Shown here piece by piece: positions 44,178 to 53,188 of a stretch of 60,861 bases of DNA. A program made the position numbers and the translations under genes. How positions within the stretch are numbered: the first letter of the stretch is position 1; the number at the start of each line of letters is the position of its first letter. A model generated the notes under the pieces. The model was given only the letters and a program-made list of their open reading frames with translations. It was not told where the DNA came from and searched no databases. The DNA lies in NCBI GenBank assembly GCA_017994635.1, contig JAGOKK010000002.1, forward strand, positions 1 through 60,861, written 5' to 3'. The DNA is from Candidatus Cloacimonadota bacterium (GTDB lineage Bacteria; Cloacimonadota; Cloacimonadia; Cloacimonadales; Cloacimonadaceae).

Positions 44178-44936
44178 TCATATAGGCAGGTAGCTAAGGA
44201 TACTCTCTCCACCCAAGCAGATCCAGAGCAATACTGAGAGGGCGATAAAGTTTCCAAAGGCAAACACTTTGTTAGCGTCTCGTACGGCGAATATGAAGTA
44301 AATAATGCCCATCAAAGAGGCTAGAAGCACCACAAAGGGAAGACTGATCAGTCCCAAGAATGTTGCCACACCGGTAAGTAGCCATATATCGCCGCCGCCC
44401 AATCCATCTACTTTACGAGCTATGCGATACCCATAGGCCAGTAGCAAGAGAAAGCCAAACATCACTCCCCCCGATACGGCCGCATTTACAATCCCAACGT
44501 CACTCTGAGCAAAGAGGGCAAAGGCCAGGCCGATGGGAATCAGAGGGATGGAGAGCTTGTGCGGGATGATATGATGGAAGGCATCGATGAAGAATATGGG
44601 TATCATCCACAATGCCAAAAGCGCATACTTGAAGAAGACCACGTTGAACAGACCGTACTGCAAGAAAATGACGATCAGGAGCGAAGGCGCGATGATCTCC
44701 ACCAACAGATGATGCCAATGGATTCTGGCCCCGCAGTATTTGCACTTTCCACCCAGGAGAATCCAGCTTATAATGGGAATGTTCCACCAGATGGGTATGG
44801 GCTTGCCGCAATCTCCACAATGTGAGGCAGGATAGATGATGGATTCCTTGCGTGGCAACCGCCAGATCAGCACGTTTATAAAGCTGCCTAAAGCAGCGCC
44901 GACAAGGATCAGGATGATAATGACTACAGAAAACAA
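44178..44936 (-). CDS. pilD: prepilin peptidase (A24 family)
   Basis: About 252 aa from TTG 44936, placed after the AGGGGAG site; the TTG at 44957 would put that site inside the gene. It has the type IV prepilin peptidase/methylase fold: GAALGSFINVLIWRLP, two CxxC pairs (CGDCGKP, CKYCGA) of the N-terminal domain, and the catalytic Asp motifs FFIDAFHHIIPH and KVDGLGGGDIW. It cleaves and N-methylates prepilins or pseudopilins. No pilin genes are beside it. Confidence 0.9.
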   Translation of the reverse strand: MFSVVIIILILVGAALGSFINVLIWRLPRKESIIYPASHCGDCGKPIPIWWNIPIISWILLGGKCKYCGARIHWHHLLVEIIAPSLLIVIFLQYGLFNVVFFKYALLALWMIPIFFIDAFHHIIPHKLSIPLIPIGLAFALFAQSDVGIVNAAVSGGVMFGFLLLLAYGYRIARKVDGLGGGDIWLLTGVATFLGLISLPFVVLLASLMGIIYFIFAVRDANKVFAFGNFIALSVLLWICLGGESILSYLPI

Positions 44937-44950
44937 AACCGCTTCTCCCC

Positions 44951-45364
44951 TTACCAATCGGTGATGACAGATCTGTTCATCCAGCCCTGTCGCATTCTTA
45001 CTTCGAAGCTCATATTTTCACGCGGTTGATAACGCAGGGAAAACTCAGGAAGGAGCTTTGTGGAGTTATCGTCATTCATAGCGAATCCCTTGCTCATGGA
45101 ACCAAAATTCACAAAGTTCAGGTCCACATCCAGATCCATTTTGGGGCTGAGCTTGTAGGACAGGGTATTTGTGTACCTGGATAGATAGTAACCTTCCCCA
45201 CCGGAGCTCGTACCCGCCTCAAAGCCCATGGAATGTGACAGTTTAAGATTGGGCAAGGCGGATTTCAGCGCATAGGGGCTAAAGTTTGGACGCATCATAT
45301 TTAGCTGAGCCAGCAAAGGCAACATCGCCAAGCTGAGCGACAAGATTAACAAGAATTTCTTCAT
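44951..45364 (-). CDS. small exported protein of unknown function
   Basis: A 137-aa protein with a signal peptide (MKKFLLILSLSLAMLPLLAQ) and AGGAG upstream. The mature part has amphipathic strands (NTLSYKLSPKMDLDVDLNFV, PEFSLRYQPRENMSFEVRM), as in a small outer-membrane or periplasmic beta protein. Family not recognised. It lies just upstream of pilD on the same strand. Confidence 0.75.
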   Translation of the reverse strand: MKKFLLILSLSLAMLPLLAQLNMMRPNFSPYALKSALPNLKLSHSMGFEAGTSSGGEGYYLSRYTNTLSYKLSPKMDLDVDLNFVNFGSMSKGFAMNDDNSTKLLPEFSLRYQPRENMSFEVRMRQGWMNRSVITDW

Positions 45365-45423
45365 AGCATACTCCTTTGGAAGTATTCTCTGCGTTTACAA
45401 GATAATGCAATACACCATAATCG

Positions 45424-46635
45424 TCAAGCGTAAAACTCGTTCATCAGAGTTCCCAAGCTGCTGATGCCCTGATCGATCTGCTCAAGAGACGAGAAGGTGA
45501 AGTTTAGGCGCAGGCAATTGAATTTCTCCTGTCCCGTGGGATAAAACTGGCTGCCGGGGATGAAGGTAACCTTGTGTGCTTTGGCTTGTTCAAAGAGCTT
45601 ATCAGCATTCATATCTTCCGGTAACCATAGCCAGGTAAAGATACCTCCCTCAGGCTTGGTGTACTGGATATAGGGCGGTAAATGTTTGGACATCGCACTT
45701 AGCATCCGTTCCAAATAAGGCCGGTAGAAATCACAGATCGTATCGAGATGCGGCTGCATATAGCCTTCGGCCAGAAACCTGGCGGCCACTCTTTGAGATA
45801 CACAATCAGGAGTTACGTTCACTTTCTGCTGCCAGGAACACATTCTTTCGATCAAAGTGGGATTGCCTTTGGCAAAGGCCAGTCGCATGCCGGGACCGAG
45901 GATCTTGGAAAATGACACTACTTCAGTAACCACATCACTATTGCGATATTCTTCATTAGCAATGCGGAATAGGGTCGGCACGACATCTCCGCTGAAGCGA
46001 AGACGGGAATAGGGGTTATCCTCCAAAATAGGTATATCCATGGCCATCGCATATTCGATGAGGGCTTTGCGCCTCGCGTAACTCATCGTTAAACCCGCAG
46101 GATTGTGAAAATCTGGGATGGTGTAGATCATCTTCACTTTCTTCCCGGCCGCCAGAAGCTCATCGACCTTGGCTTGGAGCTTTACCATGTCTATTCCTTC
46201 CAGATCGAGTGGAATGCCAGCCAATTGTGCGCCAATTGCTTCGAATGCCACCAGAGAGCCCAGAAAGCTTGGAGCTTCACAAATCACCACGTCACCCGGA
46301 TCCACCAGCGCACGGGTCATATAGTAAATGGCATTAGTGGAACCTGCAGTGATCAACATATTATCGGGAGACAGATCATAGCCTTCCCATTTCATAAGCT
46401 CCTGTTTCAGCTCTTTGTCACCTTCGCTGGCTCCATACTGCAATACAGACATCCCTTCGTTGCCCACCACATCGGCATAGATTTTACTGAGGAGGTCGCG
46501 TGGAAACGTCTTCGGTGAAGGGAATCCTCCGGCGAAGGAGATCAATCCCGGAATCTCGCGAGTGGAAGCCACCAATTCCCGAATCATAGATGATTTCATG
46601 GTCCTGGTTGCTTCTGATAGTAATGATTTGATCAT
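45424..46635 (-). CDS. PLP-dependent aminotransferase, class I/II (2-aminoadipate/LysN-like)
   Basis: 403 aa from ATG 46635, which has AAGGA at a good distance; an upstream in-frame ATG at 46680 has none. The fold-type I aminotransferase core shows GLISFAGGFPSPKTFP at the start, LQYGASEGDKELKQ, VICEAPSFLGSLVAFEA and the PLP lysine region VVSFSKILGPGMRLAF. The opening GGFPSP is typical of the 2-aminoadipate/aromatic group, so several amino acids could be substrates. No pathway genes adjoin. Confidence 0.92.
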   Translation of the reverse strand: MIKSLLSEATRTMKSSMIRELVASTREIPGLISFAGGFPSPKTFPRDLLSKIYADVVGNEGMSVLQYGASEGDKELKQELMKWEGYDLSPDNMLITAGSTNAIYYMTRALVDPGDVVICEAPSFLGSLVAFEAIGAQLAGIPLDLEGIDMVKLQAKVDELLAAGKKVKMIYTIPDFHNPAGLTMSYARRKALIEYAMAMDIPILEDNPYSRLRFSGDVVPTLFRIANEEYRNSDVVTEVVSFSKILGPGMRLAFAKGNPTLIERMCSWQQKVNVTPDCVSQRVAARFLAEGYMQPHLDTICDFYRPYLERMLSAMSKHLPPYIQYTKPEGGIFTWLWLPEDMNADKLFEQAKAHKVTFIPGSQFYPTGQEKFNCLRLNFTFSSLEQIDQGISSLGTLMNEFYA

Positions 46636-46766
46636 TATTCCTTTTGTCCTTTTATATCTTATTTCTTTAATATCAGGCAAGGGTACAAATGTAAATCATT
46701 CCTGGCCCACGCATTCTGAAGCATAGACCGGACAAAGCATTGCCTTGCAGCGAAATGCTATTAGGA

Positions 46767-48062
46767 TCATGGGTAGATGCGATAGATCATCCTTGGGAAG
46801 GGAATAGTCTCGCGGATATGATGAATTCCGCTCATCCAGGTAACCAAACGTTCCAGGCCGATGCCAAAGCCACTATGAGGTACCGAACCGTACTTGCGCA
46901 GATCCAGATACCATTGATAATCCTCGATTGGCATTTCTTCAGCTTGCATACGGCTAAGGAGCAAGTCATAATCGTCTTCACGCTGGCTGCCGCCAATGAT
47001 TTCGCCAAATCCTTCCGGGGCTATCAAATCGCTGCCCAATACAACGTCGGGATTCTCGGCATCGCGTTTCATATAAAAAGCCTTGATGCCCTTTGGCCAC
47101 TTCTCAATGAAGATCGGTACAGGAGAACCTTCGGTAAGCATTACTTCGTCTGCCGCGCCGAGGTCGCTATCGTGATCGATCTCGCTGCCCTTTGCGCGCA
47201 GATATTCGATCACGTCATAATGCGTCATTTTTTTAAAGGGGGCATCAGCAGCTTTGAGCGCTTCCTTATCGCGCTCCAAAACATCCAGTTCGTGAGCACA
47301 CTTCGCCAATACGGTTCGAATCACGTGACGGATCAGGCCTTCCTGGATCGCCATATTCTCATCGTGTTCCACATAAGCCGCCTCGGCGTCCATCATCCAA
47401 AACTCTGTAAGATGCTTACGGGTCTTGGAGCGTTCTGCACGAAACACAGGGCCAAAATCGTAAACCCTGCCCAGGCTCATGATCCCAGTTTCCAGATACA
47501 ATTGTCCTGATTGAGAAAGATAGGCCTTTCCTTCATCGAAATAATCCAGTTCAAACAGAGTGGTAGTCCCTTCGCAGGCATTGGGCGTCAAAATAGGAGA
47601 ATCAAAGCGGAAAAAGTTATTGTCATTCAGGTATTCACAGATGGCAAAATAGACGGTGTGACGGATTCTCAGAACAGCCCACTGTTTGGGCGAACGAATC
47701 CAGAGATGGCGGTTTGAAAGCAGGAAATCCGGGCCATGTTCTTTTTTCCCGATCGGGTAATCTTCAGCAATTTGCACGCTCTCAACCGAAGTAACCGAGA
47801 GCTCATACTGACCAGCGATTTTTTGATGCTCTTTGGGGATCCCTGTGAGGATCACGCTGGATTCCAGACCCAACCTTTTGGCATTCTCAAAGGCCTCTTC
47901 GCCCATATCTGGTTTAAAAGCAACAGCTTGGATCTCGCCGCTGCCGTCCCGAAATATGATAAAGAGCAGTTTACCGCTACTGCGGATGTTTCTTACCCAG
48001 CCCTTCAGGCGGATTTCTTTACCCACATGGGCAGCGATGTCTTTCACAATGATGTCTTGCAT
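46767..48062 (-). CDS. asnS: asparaginyl-tRNA synthetase
   Basis: A 431-aa class IIb synthetase that charges tRNA-Asn. An OB anticodon domain (about 15-105, RLKGWVRNIRSSGKLLFIIFRDGSG) is followed by a catalytic core with motif 2 FGPVFRAERSKTRKHLTEFWMMDAE and motif 3 YGSVPHSGFGIGLERLVTW, and the AsnRS-type ending TIPFPRMIYRIYP. AsnRS is favoured over AspRS by the GGSQRE motif and the end. A weak 6-bp hairpin (AGCATT/AATGCT) lies past its stop. Confidence 0.93.
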   Translation of the reverse strand: MQDIIVKDIAAHVGKEIRLKGWVRNIRSSGKLLFIIFRDGSGEIQAVAFKPDMGEEAFENAKRLGLESSVILTGIPKEHQKIAGQYELSVTSVESVQIAEDYPIGKKEHGPDFLLSNRHLWIRSPKQWAVLRIRHTVYFAICEYLNDNNFFRFDSPILTPNACEGTTTLFELDYFDEGKAYLSQSGQLYLETGIMSLGRVYDFGPVFRAERSKTRKHLTEFWMMDAEAAYVEHDENMAIQEGLIRHVIRTVLAKCAHELDVLERDKEALKAADAPFKKMTHYDVIEYLRAKGSEIDHDSDLGAADEVMLTEGSPVPIFIEKWPKGIKAFYMKRDAENPDVVLGSDLIAPEGFGEIIGGSQREDDYDLLLSRMQAEEMPIEDYQWYLDLRKYGSVPHSGFGIGLERLVTWMSGIHHIRETIPFPRMIYRIYP

Positions 48063-48066
48063 TTGT

Positions 48067-49065
48067 CTATACCTTAATCTTCTTGTTTTTGAGCTGTTCG
48101 TCGATGATCTTCAATATCTGCATGGCCACGCTGAGGGCCTTGGTGCCGGCTTCTCCGTCCACTACTGGCCGCTTGTCCATGCTTATTGCCTCTACCCATG
48201 AGGCCAGTTCCATACTCAATGCATCTTGAGGCCCATCGCTGCAGTCGTAAACCTGTTGATCCACCAGTTTCTCAGGATCGATGTCTGTAGCGCCCATCAT
48301 AATCTGGGGCAGATACTTCATGATCTTGGGGCTTTTCTTGATCACCCGCGCTTGCTTGGCTTGAAAATCCAGACTGATATAGCTATCCTTTTGGAAAAAG
48401 CGGATCTTGCGCTCCAGTTTAAGAGATACGCGGGATGAAGTAACGTTGGCTATCGCTCCATTCTCAAACTCCAGACGGGCGTTGGCAATGTCGATACTTT
48501 TGGTAAAAAGCCCAATTCCACTGGCATGGATGGTCTTGATGGGACTATTGATGAAGCTCAGGATCAGGTCAATATCGTGGATCATCACATCCAGCACTAC
48601 TGGAACGTCAGTGCCGCGCTTATGAAAGGTGGAAATGCGTGTGGATTCGATAAAAAGTGGATCTTTGATATCATGCTCCACTTTTAGGATCACAGGATTG
48701 AACCGTTCTATGTGCCCCACCTGTATCTTCAGGTTGCGCTCTTTGGCCAGGGCGACCAGTTCTTCCGCTTGCCACAGTGCGCTGGTGATGGGTTTTTCCA
48801 AAAAGATGTGTTTACCCGCCTTCAGGGCAGGCTTTGCCAGATCATAATGAGCGGTGGTAGTAGCTGCGATATCGATGGCGTCGCAGGAATCGAGCATCTC
48901 TTCATAAGACGCAAAGCTCCTGGTGCCCAGCTTTTGAGAAATCTCGGCCGCGCGCTTGGCATCTTTATCATAGATGCCCACTAGGCAGGCGTGTTCCATA
49001 TTCTGAAACTTGCGGGCGTGATGCTGTCCCAAATGCCCGACGCCGACGACGCCAATCTTTATCAT
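48067..49065 (-). CDS. Gfo/Idh/MocA-family NAD(P)-dependent oxidoreductase
   Basis: About 332 aa from ATG 49065 (AGGA upstream); a TTG six bases earlier is less likely. The Rossmann motif KIGVVGVGHLGQHHARKF opens the protein and EKPITSALWQAEEL is the catalytic EKP region (about 90). Close relatives include UDP-GlcNAc 3-dehydrogenases and inositol or sugar dehydrogenases; the substrate cannot be chosen here. It sits between asnS and the threonine dehydrogenase-like gene with short gaps (4 and 12 nt). Confidence 0.9.
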   Translation of the reverse strand: MIKIGVVGVGHLGQHHARKFQNMEHACLVGIYDKDAKRAAEISQKLGTRSFASYEEMLDSCDAIDIAATTTAHYDLAKPALKAGKHIFLEKPITSALWQAEELVALAKERNLKIQVGHIERFNPVILKVEHDIKDPLFIESTRISTFHKRGTDVPVVLDVMIHDIDLILSFINSPIKTIHASGIGLFTKSIDIANARLEFENGAIANVTSSRVSLKLERKIRFFQKDSYISLDFQAKQARVIKKSPKIMKYLPQIMMGATDIDPEKLVDQQVYDCSDGPQDALSMELASWVEAISMDKRPVVDGEAGTKALSVAMQILKIIDEQLKNKKIKV

Positions 49066-49077
49066 TATCAATAATCC

Positions 49078-50031
49078 TTATTTGTTCAGCTTTGCGCCTA
49101 CTTTATCCAGCATATCACGGGTCATGCTATCCAGATCAAAATCCGGCTTCCATCCCCACTCATTTCTGGCTGCGCTATCGTCCATGCTATTGGGCCAGCT
49201 TTCGGCGATCTTTTGTTTGATGGGGTCCACATTGTAATTTAGAGTAAAATCGGGCATGTATTTGCGGATGGCAGAGGCGATGATCTCAGGATCAAAGCTC
49301 ATTGCGGTCACATTGAAGCAATTGCGGTGAACGAGCTTGGCAGGATCAGCTTCCATCAGTTCCACAGCGCTGCGCAGGGCATCCGGCATATACATCATAT
49401 CCAGGAAAGTGCCCTTGGCAAGGTTTGATGTGTAGCTCTTGTTCTTGATGGCTTCGTAGTAAATCTCCACTGCGTAATCAGTAGTACCGCCACCAGGCAG
49501 AGTTACGTTTGAAATGATGCCGGGGTAACGCAGACCGCGGGCATCTACGCCATATTTCAGATAGTAGTAATCGCCCAGGAGTTCACAGGCAACCTTGGAA
49601 ATACCATAGATCGTAGTAGGACGCATGATCGTATCCTGAGGTGTTTGATCCTGAGGAGTGGTGGGGCCGAAAGCACCGATGGACGAGGGAGTAAAGACAG
49701 CGCCTTTCACATCTTTCATCACTTCCAGACAGTTGAACGCGGTTTCCATATTGATCTTCCATGAGAAAGCGGGATTGGCCTCGCCTTTGGCGGAAAGCAC
49801 AGCCACTAGATTGAAGATGGTGTCAATCTTGTATTTACTAACGATCTCCTGCATAGATTTACCATCGATGGCATCCATTTTGGCGGAGGGACCACCTTCC
49901 ATCAAATCCTGAGGAAGCGGAGTGTGATTGTAAGTGGCGACAACGTTGTTCTCGCCATAAATTGCTCTGAGATAGGGTACGAGTTCCGATCCGATCTGAC
50001 CGGCGGCTCCAATGACCATGATATTTTTCAT
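49078..50031 (-). CDS. tdh: L-threonine 3-dehydrogenase, short-chain (epimerase) type
   Basis: A 317-aa extended short-chain dehydrogenase. NAD motif GAAGQIGSEL at 8-17, catalytic YxxxK as Tyr142-Lys146 in TTIYGISKVACELLG, and FLDMMYMPDALRSAVELM and EWGWKPDFDLDSM characteristic of the NAD-epimerase-like TDH group. The enzyme oxidises threonine to 2-amino-3-ketobutyrate, which a ligase (Kbl, not seen) turns into glycine. A phased repeat array lies 180 bp upstream. Other epimerases remain possible. Confidence 0.87.
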   Translation of the reverse strand: MKNIMVIGAAGQIGSELVPYLRAIYGENNVVATYNHTPLPQDLMEGGPSAKMDAIDGKSMQEIVSKYKIDTIFNLVAVLSAKGEANPAFSWKINMETAFNCLEVMKDVKGAVFTPSSIGAFGPTTPQDQTPQDTIMRPTTIYGISKVACELLGDYYYLKYGVDARGLRYPGIISNVTLPGGGTTDYAVEIYYEAIKNKSYTSNLAKGTFLDMMYMPDALRSAVELMEADPAKLVHRNCFNVTAMSFDPEIIASAIRKYMPDFTLNYNVDPIKQKIAESWPNSMDDSAARNEWGWKPDFDLDSMTRDMLDKVGAKLNK

Positions 50032-50209
50032 AGGTTTTACTCCTTGGACAAGCTCTAGTTTCTATGGTACACCTATTTTCAGCTCATAATAATTGTCAAC
50101 TACAATGTGGCACACATATTCCCCCCTTTTTCAGACCAGCCTGTTTGTCGGCTTCCAACCATCGTGAATTACCCATATGCAGGCCATCTGCCTTCCAGGC
50201 AACTAACTT

Positions 50210-50281
50210 CTCAGATACACTCCAAGCTCATCTCAAACACATCCCAAGCCCGATTCGGGAGGCCCATGAGATGCTCTTTGA
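50210..50281. repeat. 11-nt-phased inverted box array, copy 3
   Basis: Boxes at exact 11-nt steps: CTCAGA 50210, TCCAAG 50221, CTCAAA 50232, CCCAAG 50243, TTCGGG 50254, CATGAG 50265 and CTTTGA 50276. The order and the switch of polarity after the CCCAAG box match copy 1 (CCCAAG, CCCAAA, CCCAAG, then the inverse set, ending CTTTGA). Long perfect arms are lacking, so the phase is better kept than the pairing. Confidence 0.7.
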
Positions 50282-50369
50282 TAATGCAGCAAGCATAAGG
50301 TAGAGAGAGAGGTCAATCTACGCCCACGAAGTAGTGAATGCACTGCAATGTTGCAGCCTTCCGTATTTC

Positions 50370-50390
50370 CAGAAAGCAGTTTGCTTTCTG
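50370..50390. other. perfect 9-bp hairpin
   Basis: CAGAAAGCA (50370-50378), loop GTT and TGCTTTCTG (50382-50390). It has no T-run and lies about 70 bp upstream of the rubrerythrin-like ATG, so it may be an operator or leader hairpin. Confidence 0.4.
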
Positions 50391-50460
50391 ACTTGTCTAT
50401 CATCGATACTTGGTTAATGTATCTTTACGATCCCGAAAAAAAGTGTATCAGAGGTTACAA

Positions 50461-50965
50461 ATGGCAACGAAAACAGTGATGATGCGTTCTATCAAAAAAA
50501 GCCATGCAAGGCGAGATGGACAGTGTAACGATCTACCAGAGTGCTGCGGGATACAGCAGTGATCCCGAAGTGAAAGAATTCTTTCTCTCCCGCATGAAAG
50601 AAGAAGAAAGACACTACAACTCCTTACTGGAATACTACAACCTGGTCAACGAGGACAAAGACCTAAGTGATATAGAAAACACCCTGGCATTTGAGAACTT
50701 GGTGGACTCCATCTTCTCATCCACATTCATCAAACGGATTGGCGGAGACCAGGTACTATTTTCGGCGATATCCACTGCTTTGCTCCTGGAGAAGAACGCT
50801 ATCGAATTCTACAGCAAATGCGAACAGGAGACAGAAAACAAAGCATTACAAAGCTTCTATGGCGTGATGGTGAAGTGGGAAACAAAGCATTATGAAGACC
50901 TGGTGGAAATCCAAAAGGAAGCAGAAGAGTATTACTGGCAAATAAATGACTTCCAGCCCTTCTAA
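50461..50965 (+). CDS. rubrerythrin/ferritin-like diiron protein, frameshifted at an A7 run
   Basis: AGAGG precedes ATG 50461, but that frame runs only to a nearby stop. The rest of the protein lies in the +1 frame. Dropping one A from the A7 run (50494-50500) joins MATKTVMMRSIKKAMQGEMD to the longer part and gives a 167-aa rubrerythrin-like four-helix protein. The diiron pattern is visible: Glu18 (QGEMDS), ExxH as EERH (48-51), EKNAIEFY and ExxH in ETKHYEDL. No rubredoxin tail is present. Such proteins handle peroxide or store iron in anaerobes. The break may be a sequencing error, a real mutation or transcriptional slippage. The gene meets recO tail to tail with a 4-nt overlap. Confidence 0.8.
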
Positions 50966-51696
50966 GAGACTGGGAGAAATTGCAACAACACGTTCAGGCT
51001 TCTGAGCTTTAGCGTCTGTTTGAAGTGCTGGTAGTAGTAGTCCCCGAAAAAGGCTGATATCTCCCTGGCCGCGGCCCTAGTTACGGTCAAATCACGGTAG
51101 TGGTTGGCTATCTCGGGCAGAGCATAAAGGATGGACGCAGCTTCTGTGCCAAAGGAGACGATCTGCGAACCAGCTGCGGTGTGGCACGAAGTGCAGTATA
51201 GATCGCCGGATTTGGTGTGCCCGACCATCTTTCCCTGCCCTTTGCACATAGAGCATTCTCTCACATCCAGATCTACCCCCAGCATGATACAAAGCCGAAT
51301 GATGAGCCGCCAAAAGAGGAAGATGCCACCACTGGAAACAGTCTTTAGATAGTCCAGATACGTTTTTAGCAGGGCATAATAAACCTCTGATTCGCTTTTA
51401 GGAATGAGGATCTGAGCCAGGAGCTCAGCTCCGCAATCCGCCGCTGCCCAGGTGGAGGAAGAGGGGTATTGATCATATTCCCTCAATTCACGCAGGTCCT
51501 TCAGCAAGTATAGCCCTTCATCATGGGGTTCCATCAAGTTGAATTCGTATTCCCACATGCGATGGATACCCTCTGCTTTCTTCCGGATCCCTTTGGCGAT
51601 AATGGCGATATTCCCCACTCCACTGGTCAGAACTCTACAGATCTGGCTGCTCTCCGAATAGGGAATGATGGATACAACGATTCCTACAGTCTTCAC
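50962..51696 (-). CDS. recO: DNA repair protein RecO
   Basis: A 244-aa recombination mediator that helps load RecA on SSB-coated DNA. It starts with GTG 51696, which overlaps the rqcH stop, with GGAG upstream. An N-terminal OB fold (about 1-80, VVSIIPYSESSQICRVLT) is followed by a helical domain with a four-cysteine zinc site, CSMCKGQG and YCTSCHTAAG. A similar zinc site is found in Deinococcus-type RecO. Confidence 0.9.
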   Translation of the reverse strand: MKTVGIVVSIIPYSESSQICRVLTSGVGNIAIIAKGIRKKAEGIHRMWEYEFNLMEPHDEGLYLLKDLRELREYDQYPSSSTWAAADCGAELLAQILIPKSESEVYYALLKTYLDYLKTVSSGGIFLFWRLIIRLCIMLGVDLDVRECSMCKGQGKMVGHTKSGDLYCTSCHTAAGSQIVSFGTEAASILYALPEIANHYRDLTVTRAAAREISAFFGDYYYQHFKQTLKLRSLNVLLQFLPVS

Positions 51697-53102
51697 AATC
51701 CCAATTCACTCCTCACAGCCCGCATATCCATGGGATTGGCAAAGCAAGTCTTGTAATTGGTATAGGTCACAAATCCGGCAGCGCTACCTCTGGGTTTGCG
51801 GACATAGCGAATCTGTGTGTAATCCACCGGTACATTGATCGAGAACTTCGCGCTGGAGTACCACGCAGCCAGAGAGCTGCAAAGCCTGATGATCTCTGCC
51901 CCTGGCTCTTGCTTGTGGTAGTTTCTCAGTAGCACATGCGCTCCGCGATAGATGCGACAATGAAACCACCAATCCTGCGCTTTACCCAGCTTTGTGGTAA
52001 TATAGTCGTTTTCCTTCGCCTTGCGTCCGATATATACATGCCAGTTTTCATCCAATCTCAGATTCAATATTCTATCGGTCTGTTGGACTTTCTGGCTCAT
52101 CACCTGTAGATTGTCGCCACTCTCCAGATCCAGATCTTCCCCACTCTCTAGGCGCTTGATCAGGGACCCAATCCTGATGATCTCCGCCTCCGTTTTGGCG
52201 AGGTTTACTTTGATGATCTCCAATCCGTGCTTGGCTTTGTGGTATTTTTTAATATAGCTATTCAAGTTTTGTTGGGGGCTTTTTCCTGCTTGTAGAGGGA
52301 TATCCATCTCTTCCAGATCGGGGCTGAGATAGTTTGTGGCGCGTACCATTTGTTGTCCCGCGTTGATGGATTGCAGCACTGGTTTGAGGGCTTCCGCGCA
52401 GGTTCTGTAATACTCGGCTTTTTCAGCATTCTGTAGATCCTGGGCTTGCATCTCCTTTCGCTTCGTGGCTTTCTTTAGCTCGCGCTGTAAAAGCTTGAGC
52501 TTACTCTTTAAGGCTTGATTGTTGTCGCTGTCTTGCAGACTTTTGGCATAACATAAGGCAAAGTAATCATTCACTGAATCAGCCATCTGAGAATCGCCAA
52601 GAGGAAATCCCGGTACAGCTATTGCTTCGGGCTGAAAGCTTGTTCTGGGTGGATAGTAAGGTTGATTGGGTAGCACCATCCGCATAGGATTTTCCGATAG
52701 ATTGTACTTGGTGATGGCGTCCACCACGATCATACCTTCTCTTTTACACAGTATCACATTGGGCTTTGGAGGCATGAATTCCATAACTAGAGTGTACTTT
52801 TTGCACTCTCCGTACATATCAATGTGATCTACCCAGAACTCCATGATGCGATCGGAGGAATGGATGCGGCAGCCGTAGATCTTGCTGTTTCGGAGCTGCG
52901 GCCATAGCTCTGGTCCTGGTTTAGCATCCGGGGCTATATCTTTAAAAAAGATAAAGCTATCTCTGGCAGAGAGTACCAGCACTAGAGTACGTCCATCTTT
53001 CAAAGATATGTACAGTCCAGCAGCCCCCAAATGTATTCTTTCGATCACAGCCTGATCTGAGGCGTAATCCTTTGCCCAGGCCGCAAGGTAAGCATGTTTC
53101 AT
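51693..53102 (-). CDS. rqcH: RqcH/NFACT-family ribosome quality-control protein
   Basis: A 469-aa NFACT protein; bacterial RqcH binds stalled 50S subunits and adds C-terminal alanine tails. An N-terminal NFACT-N region (about 1-170), a long coiled coil with LKLLQRELKKATKRKEMQAQ, and a C-terminal NFACT-R (DUF814) domain with the hallmark blocks ENDYITTKLGKAQDWWFHC, GAHVLLRNY, SKF-like SSAKFSINVPVDYTQIRYV and KPRGSAAGFVTYTNYKT. It is about 100 aa shorter than B. subtilis RqcH, mainly in the middle. Overlap with recO suggests one operon. Confidence 0.92.
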   Translation of the reverse strand: MKHAYLAAWAKDYASDQAVIERIHLGAAGLYISLKDGRTLVLVLSARDSFIFFKDIAPDAKPGPELWPQLRNSKIYGCRIHSSDRIMEFWVDHIDMYGECKKYTLVMEFMPPKPNVILCKREGMIVVDAITKYNLSENPMRMVLPNQPYYPPRTSFQPEAIAVPGFPLGDSQMADSVNDYFALCYAKSLQDSDNNQALKSKLKLLQRELKKATKRKEMQAQDLQNAEKAEYYRTCAEALKPVLQSINAGQQMVRATNYLSPDLEEMDIPLQAGKSPQQNLNSYIKKYHKAKHGLEIIKVNLAKTEAEIIRIGSLIKRLESGEDLDLESGDNLQVMSQKVQQTDRILNLRLDENWHVYIGRKAKENDYITTKLGKAQDWWFHCRIYRGAHVLLRNYHKQEPGAEIIRLCSSLAAWYSSAKFSINVPVDYTQIRYVRKPRGSAAGFVTYTNYKTCFANPMDMRAVRSELGL

Positions 53103-53188
53103 TTAATCTTCCAAAAACTTAATTGCCTTGACACAAAAGGCATGTATCTTCTGAATGACATAAACTAAAAACAGATCAGGAGTCAAGC

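Larger units (their letters stand above)
50032..50460. other. 429-bp divergent intergenic region
   Basis: No gene is seen between tdh (minus) and the rubrerythrin-like gene (plus). It holds the phased array at 50210-50281, a palindrome CTGCAA-TG-TTGCAG (50343-50356) and the hairpin at 50370-50390. Confidence 0.5.

Noticed and set aside
46740-46766. Terminator after asnS (AGCATT/AATGCT).
   Set aside because: Only a 6-bp stem with a short TTT tail; too weak to call as a feature.
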